From assembly GCF_900103265.1 (NCBI RefSeq), contig NZ_FMWX01000003.1:62001-126000 (forward strand): 64,000 bases of DNA, read 5' to 3'. The notes beneath the pieces were generated by a model. The model did not search any database. It had not been told where the DNA came from and was given only the letters and a program-made list of their open reading frames with translations. Source of the DNA: Sphingomonas sp. NFR15 (GTDB taxonomy: Bacteria > Pseudomonadota > Alphaproteobacteria > Sphingomonadales > Sphingomonadaceae). Positions 60,347 to 64,000 of this stretch are shown one piece after another (within the stretch, counting starts at the first letter, position 1; the number at the start of each line of letters is the position of its first letter). Position numbers and translations under genes: made by a program.

Positions 60347-60386
60347 GCCCGGCGCGACCTTCCCGGTCGCGCCGGGCTGTCTTTTG
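60347..60386 (+). terminator. Intrinsic terminator between TonB receptor and GH3
   Basis: A perfect 13-base-pair stem (60347-60359 with 60365-60377) and 5-base loop are followed by TGTCTTTTG. This is the most convincing terminator in the window. As GH3 begins only 37 bases after the stem, readthrough or a promoter between them must express GH3. Confidence 0.8.
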
Positions 60387-60413
60387 TTCAGCGACGTCGA
60401 TGAGGAAAAGCCG

Positions 60414-62990
60414 ATGTTCCCGATCCTGCTGATCGCCGCCGATGCGCCGTCCGCCGCCACCCCCGCGATCGAACACACGATCCGCACGATGACGATGGAG
60501 GAGAAGGCCAAGCAGCTCGGCAGCAGCGCACCCGCTCTGCCCAAGGCTGGCTTGCCGGGCTATGATTATTGGAGCGAGGGGCTGCACGGCCTTGCGCGCA
60601 ATGGCATCGCCACGGTGTTTCCGCAGGCGATCGGGCTTGCCGCGAGCTGGGACGCGGCGCTGGTGCACCAGATCGGCGACGTCATCTCGACCGAGGCGCG
60701 CGCCAAGTACAACGCCTTGCCGCGCGGTGCCGACCGCCGGCGTTTCGCGGGGCTGCATCTGTGGTCGCCGAACGTGAACATCTTCCGCGATCCGCGCTGG
60801 GGGCGCGGACAAGAGACGTATGGCGAAGATCCGTACCTGACCGGAACGCTCGGCGTGGCGTTCGTCACCGGCGTCCAGGGTCCGGACGTCGCGCATCCCA
60901 AGGCCATCGCTACTCCGAAGCATTTCGCCGCGCATTCGGGGCCGGAGGCGGGGCGCAACAGCTTCGATGTCGATGTGTCGCCGCGCGACATGGCCGAAAC
61001 CTACACGCCTGCCTTCCGCATGGCGCTGACGCAAGGGCGCGCGCTGTCGACGATGTGCGCCTACAATGCGTTGCACGGCACGCCCGCCTGCGCCTCGACC
61101 GCGCTGCTGACCGATCGCGCGCGTGGCGACTGGAAGTTCCGCGGGCTGATCGTGTCCGATTGCGACGCGGTCGGGTACATCACGACTTTCCACAATTATC
61201 GTCTCGATATGCCATCGGCGGCGGCGGCGGCGCTGAGCGCCGGGACCGATCTCGATTGCGGCCCGAGCTACGATGCGCTGCCCGTCGCAGTGCGGGATGG
61301 GCTGATCCCGGAGACGTCGCTCGATACGTCGCTGCGGCGCGTGTTCGCCTCGCGCGCCGCGCTCGGCATCGCGTTCGGGCAGCGGAGCCCGTGGGATCGC
61401 ATCGCGCCGAGTGAAAACGATTCGGCCGCCCACCGCGCGCTCGCGCTCAGGGCGGCGGAGGAATCGCTGGTGTTGCTCACCAACCAGGATCGGCTGCCGC
61501 TGAAGCCCGGCACGCGGATCGCGGTGATCGGGCCGAACGCGGATTCGCTCGACGTGCTGGAGGCCAATTATCACGGCACCGCCGCGGCGCCGGTGACGCC
61601 GCTCGAGGGCATCCGCGCGCGCTTCGGCGCGGAGCGGGTGCGCTATGCGCAAGGTGGCGTGCTGGCGGAGGGCGTTCCCGTGCCGGTGCCCGAGACCGCC
61701 CTGTCCGCGAATGGCGCGCCGGGCTTGCGCGGCGAATATTTTCGCGGCACCGACATGGCCGGCGCACCCGTGCTGCGCCGGCAGGATCGCAAGATCGACT
61801 TCGACTGGGATCGCGCGCCGCCGGCCGCGGGGCTCGCCGAGGACACGTATGCGGTGCGCTGGACCGGCCAACTGACGCCGCCCGCGCCGGGTCGATATCG
61901 CCTGCGGCTCGACGTGCCGCGCTGCTTCGATTGCGATGGGCACGATCCCGCGCGCGTGTGGATCGACGGCAAGCCGCTGATCACCGACGACGGCAGCGAT
62001 GAGCATGTCGAAGCCGACATCGATTTCATGGACGCGCGCGCCCGCGACATCCGCATCGACTATATCCATCAAAGCGAGGACGGCGGCATCGGCTTACGCT
62101 GGGTCGCACCCGGCGCGGCGCAGCAGGCCGAGGCACTCGCCGCGACGCGCGATGCCGACGTGATCGTCGCCTTCGTCGGCCTGTCGCCGACGCTGGAGGG
62201 CGAGGCGTTGCGGCTGGACGTGCCCGGCTTCGTGGGTGGGGACCGCACCGCGATCGAACTGCCCGAGCCGCAACGCCGCATGCTGGCGGCGCTTTCGACC
62301 ACCGGCAAGCCGCTGGTCGTGGTGTATATGACCGGCTCCGCCATCGCCGACCCGTGGAGCAAGCAGAACGCCGACGCGGTGGTGAACGCATGGTATCCCG
62401 GCCAGTCGGGCGGGACGGCGATCGCGCGCATGCTCGCGGGCGACGTCAATCCGGGCGGCCGGCTGCCGGTGACATTCTATGCCGCGACCCGCGATATGCC
62501 GGCCTATATCGATTACAGCATGAAGAACCGGACGTACCGTTTCTTCACCGGCGCGCCGCTCTATCCGTTCGGTCACGGGTTGAGCTACACCCGCTTCGCC
62601 TACGCGCCGGTCTCCCCCGCGGCGGTGAGCATCGCCGCCGGCGAGCCGCTCGTCACCAGCGTGCGGGTGGAGAATGCCGGCAATATGTCGGGCGACGAGG
62701 TCGTCCAGGCGTATCTCGTACCGACGGCGGCCCCCGAGAAGGGGCGGACAACCCCTGAATTGCAGCGTCAGCTCGTCGGCTTCGCGCGCGTCTCGCTGAA
62801 GCCGGGCGAGCGGCGTACGGTGCGCCTGACGATCGATCCGCGCAGCCTCAGCCTGGTCGAACACGACGGCACGCGCGCGATCGTCCCGGGCGGATATCGC
62901 CTGTTCGTGGCGGGCGGCCAGCCCGGCGACGCCGCCGGTGTGTGGAGCGACATCACGATCACGGGCGCGCGCACCGTTCTGCCGAACTGA
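60414..62990 (+). CDS. GH3 beta-xylosidase/glucosidase with PA14 domain
   Basis: An 858-residue family 3 glycoside hydrolase. The N-terminal barrel contains LWSPNVNIFRDPRWGRGQETYGEDP, KHFAAHSGPE and the nucleophile Asp in IVSDCDAV (about residue 249), a motif common in xylosidase-type GH3 enzymes. A PA14 insert occupies about residues 430-566 in the second domain, and a C-terminal fibronectin-III-like domain about 745-830. No clear signal peptide; the first residues MFPILLIAADAPSAA are weakly hydrophobic. GAGGAAAAG precedes the ATG. The frame open from 59358 overlaps the receptor gene and is ignored. Confidence 0.93.
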   Translation: MFPILLIAADAPSAATPAIEHTIRTMTMEEKAKQLGSSAPALPKAGLPGYDYWSEGLHGLARNGIATVFPQAIGLAASWDAALVHQIGDVISTEARAKYNALPRGADRRRFAGLHLWSPNVNIFRDPRWGRGQETYGEDPYLTGTLGVAFVTGVQGPDVAHPKAIATPKHFAAHSGPEAGRNSFDVDVSPRDMAETYTPAFRMALTQGRALSTMCAYNALHGTPACASTALLTDRARGDWKFRGLIVSDCDAVGYITTFHNYRLDMPSAAAAALSAGTDLDCGPSYDALPVAVRDGLIPETSLDTSLRRVFASRAALGIAFGQRSPWDRIAPSENDSAAHRALALRAAEESLVLLTNQDRLPLKPGTRIAVIGPNADSLDVLEANYHGTAAAPVTPLEGIRARFGAERVRYAQGGVLAEGVPVPVPETALSANGAPGLRGEYFRGTDMAGAPVLRRQDRKIDFDWDRAPPAAGLAEDTYAVRWTGQLTPPAPGRYRLRLDVPRCFDCDGHDPARVWIDGKPLITDDGSDEHVEADIDFMDARARDIRIDYIHQSEDGGIGLRWVAPGAAQQAEALAATRDADVIVAFVGLSPTLEGEALRLDVPGFVGGDRTAIELPEPQRRMLAALSTTGKPLVVVYMTGSAIADPWSKQNADAVVNAWYPGQSGGTAIARMLAGDVNPGGRLPVTFYAATRDMPAYIDYSMKNRTYRFFTGAPLYPFGHGLSYTRFAYAPVSPAAVSIAAGEPLVTSVRVENAGNMSGDEVVQAYLVPTAAPEKGRTTPELQRQLVGFARVSLKPGERRTVRLTIDPRSLSLVEHDGTRAIVPGGYRLFVAGGQPGDAAGVWSDITITGARTVLPN

Positions 62991-63006
62991 GCGCGCGCCA
63001 CCCCGC

Positions 63007-64000
63007 TCATGCGCCGGGGGCGATGGTGAAATCGGCCGCGCCGCGCGGGTCGGCGATCTCGAAGCGGACGGTCTCGGTTGCCGGATCGGCGGTCGCGATG
63101 ATCCGCTTGCCCGCGCCGGTTACCCGCGCGCCGCCATGCCAACCGTGAACGACGACCGCGACCCGCCGCCACCACGGCCGATACGCACCGTCACGCGCAT
63201 CGAAGCTCAGGCGTAGTCCCGCCGGCCCCTGCGCGCAGCGCAGGTGCTGGCGCAGGAAGCCGCGGCGTGTGAACGCCATCGAGTGGCCATCGTCGGCGTA
63301 CAGCTCGCCGGTGCAGTCGGCGCCGGGATAGACATGCAGTTCGAGCGGGCCGGCGGGCGTTTCCGACAAGCTTTGCACGAGCGGCTGGCGCGGCAGGATG
63401 GTGCCCGCGCGCACGAACACCGGCAAGGAGTCGAGCCGGGGCGTTTGCATCAGCAGCGTCGCATCGCCGTCCCGCGTATCGGTGGAGGGCCAGCCGGTGA
63501 CACGCCGCCCGCTCCACAGATCGAACCAGCCGCCGGCGGGGAGGCACACGTCATAGGCTTGCGGCGACTCCATCTTGGCGGGGGGCGCCACCAGCAGCGA
63601 TCGGCCGACGGTGAACGTCATCGCCTGGTCGCAGCTTCGCGCGGTCAGCAGCCCCGGATAATCGTAAAATACCGGCCGCATGATCGGGTCGCCGGTGCGG
63701 GCGTTCGCATCCGCCAGCGCGTAGAAATACGGCATCAGCCGGTAGCGTTCCTCGACGAAGCGGCGCCGGATCGCGAGATGTTCGGGGCCATCGACCCACG
63801 GTTCGGTGCGCGGCTTGCCCTTGTCGCTATGGTCGCGGAAGATCGGCGTGAACGCGCCGATCTCGAACCAGCGGGTCAGCAGATCGGCGCTCGGCCCGCC
63901 GGTGAAGCCGCCGACATCGGCGCCCGCATATGCGAACCCCGACAGGCCGAGGTTGATGAGCTGATGGACCGACAGCCGCAGATGATCCCAGGTCGAGCTG
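63007..64000 (-). CDS. GH31 alpha-glycosidase, C-terminal part (cut by window edge)
   Basis: The last 330 residues of a family 31 glycoside hydrolase (alpha-glucosidase or alpha-xylosidase). The frame stays open to the window edge. The acid/base Asp is in YAGADVGGFTG, followed by FTPIFRDHSDKGKPRTEPW and LMPYFYALADANARTGDPIMRP, then the proximal and distal beta-sandwich domains. The start and the nucleophile segment lie right of the window. It converges on GH3 with a 16-base gap and belongs to the same glycan locus. Confidence 0.92.
   Translation of the reverse strand, partial: SSTWDHLRLSVHQLINLGLSGFAYAGADVGGFTGGPSADLLTRWFEIGAFTPIFRDHSDKGKPRTEPWVDGPEHLAIRRRFVEERYRLMPYFYALADANARTGDPIMRPVFYDYPGLLTARSCDQAMTFTVGRSLLVAPPAKMESPQAYDVCLPAGGWFDLWSGRRVTGWPSTDTRDGDATLLMQTPRLDSLPVFVRAGTILPRQPLVQSLSETPAGPLELHVYPGADCTGELYADDGHSMAFTRRGFLRQHLRCAQGPAGLRLSFDARDGAYRPWWRRVAVVVHGWHGGARVTGAGKRIIATADPATETVRFEIADPRGAADFTIAPGA

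Overview
The window reads as chromosomal DNA of a sphingomonad-type alphaproteobacterium (Sphingomonas or a close relative). The DNA is GC-rich and densely coding. Transport is dominated by TonB-dependent outer-membrane receptors (four, one cut by the left edge), genes are often coupled through 4-bp ATGA overlaps, and the families present (hut genes with HutF, DUF2141, ScfR/RamB-type regulator, GH115, GH84) are common in that group. This assignment is inference from gene content. No rRNA, tRNA, CRISPR array, insertion sequence or phage gene was recognised.

Layout. (1) 1-6.05 kb: end of one TonB receptor, then a second TonB receptor followed by a secreted M14 zinc carboxypeptidase. (2) 6.09-14.07 kb: complete histidine utilisation locus, hutC-hutF on the minus strand and hutI-hutH-hutG-hutU-hutD on the plus strand. 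The HutC-type operator between the two arms recurs as an exact 14-bp copy upstream of the receptor/carboxypeptidase pair, so region 1 looks like the import and peptide-processing arm of the histidine regulon. (3) 14.1-24.6 kb: LysR plus FAD/NAD(P)-binding protein, prolyl aminopeptidase, SDR/AraC pair, secreted DUF885 protein, MFS exporter, an aldo/keto reductase with an in-frame stop, and a LysR regulator. (4) 24.6-30.8 kb: TonB receptor plus GH115 alpha-glucuronidase (xylan side chains), with a LacI-type operator over a sigma70-like promoter. (5) 30.8-39.5 kb: an envelope lipid/glycan cluster with two glycerophosphotransferase-like paralogues, a flippase, a GINT1-N-like protein, a DUF2141 protein, and a tightly overlapped run of lipid-kinase, nucleotidyltransferase-fold protein, NTP transferase and HAD-IB phosphatase. 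(6) 39.6-43.6 kb: alcohol and aldehyde dehydrogenases with a divergent AcoR-like regulator. (7) 43.7-54.0 kb: small redox/regulator pairs around the glyoxylate bypass (ScfR-type regulator, isocitrate lyase, a 60-residue protein, malate synthase G). (8) 54.1-64.0 kb: glycan locus with GH84, ROK kinase, TonB receptor, GH3 with PA14, and a GH31 enzyme cut by the right edge.

How it fits together. The cell appears to scavenge peptides/histidine and plant or microbial glycans through TonB receptors paired with secreted hydrolases, and to oxidise ethanol/acetaldehyde to acetate, which then needs the glyoxylate bypass. Region 5 is the best candidate for an undescribed pathway: an envelope polar lipid or polyol-phosphate glycan whose headgroup transferase is not in the window.
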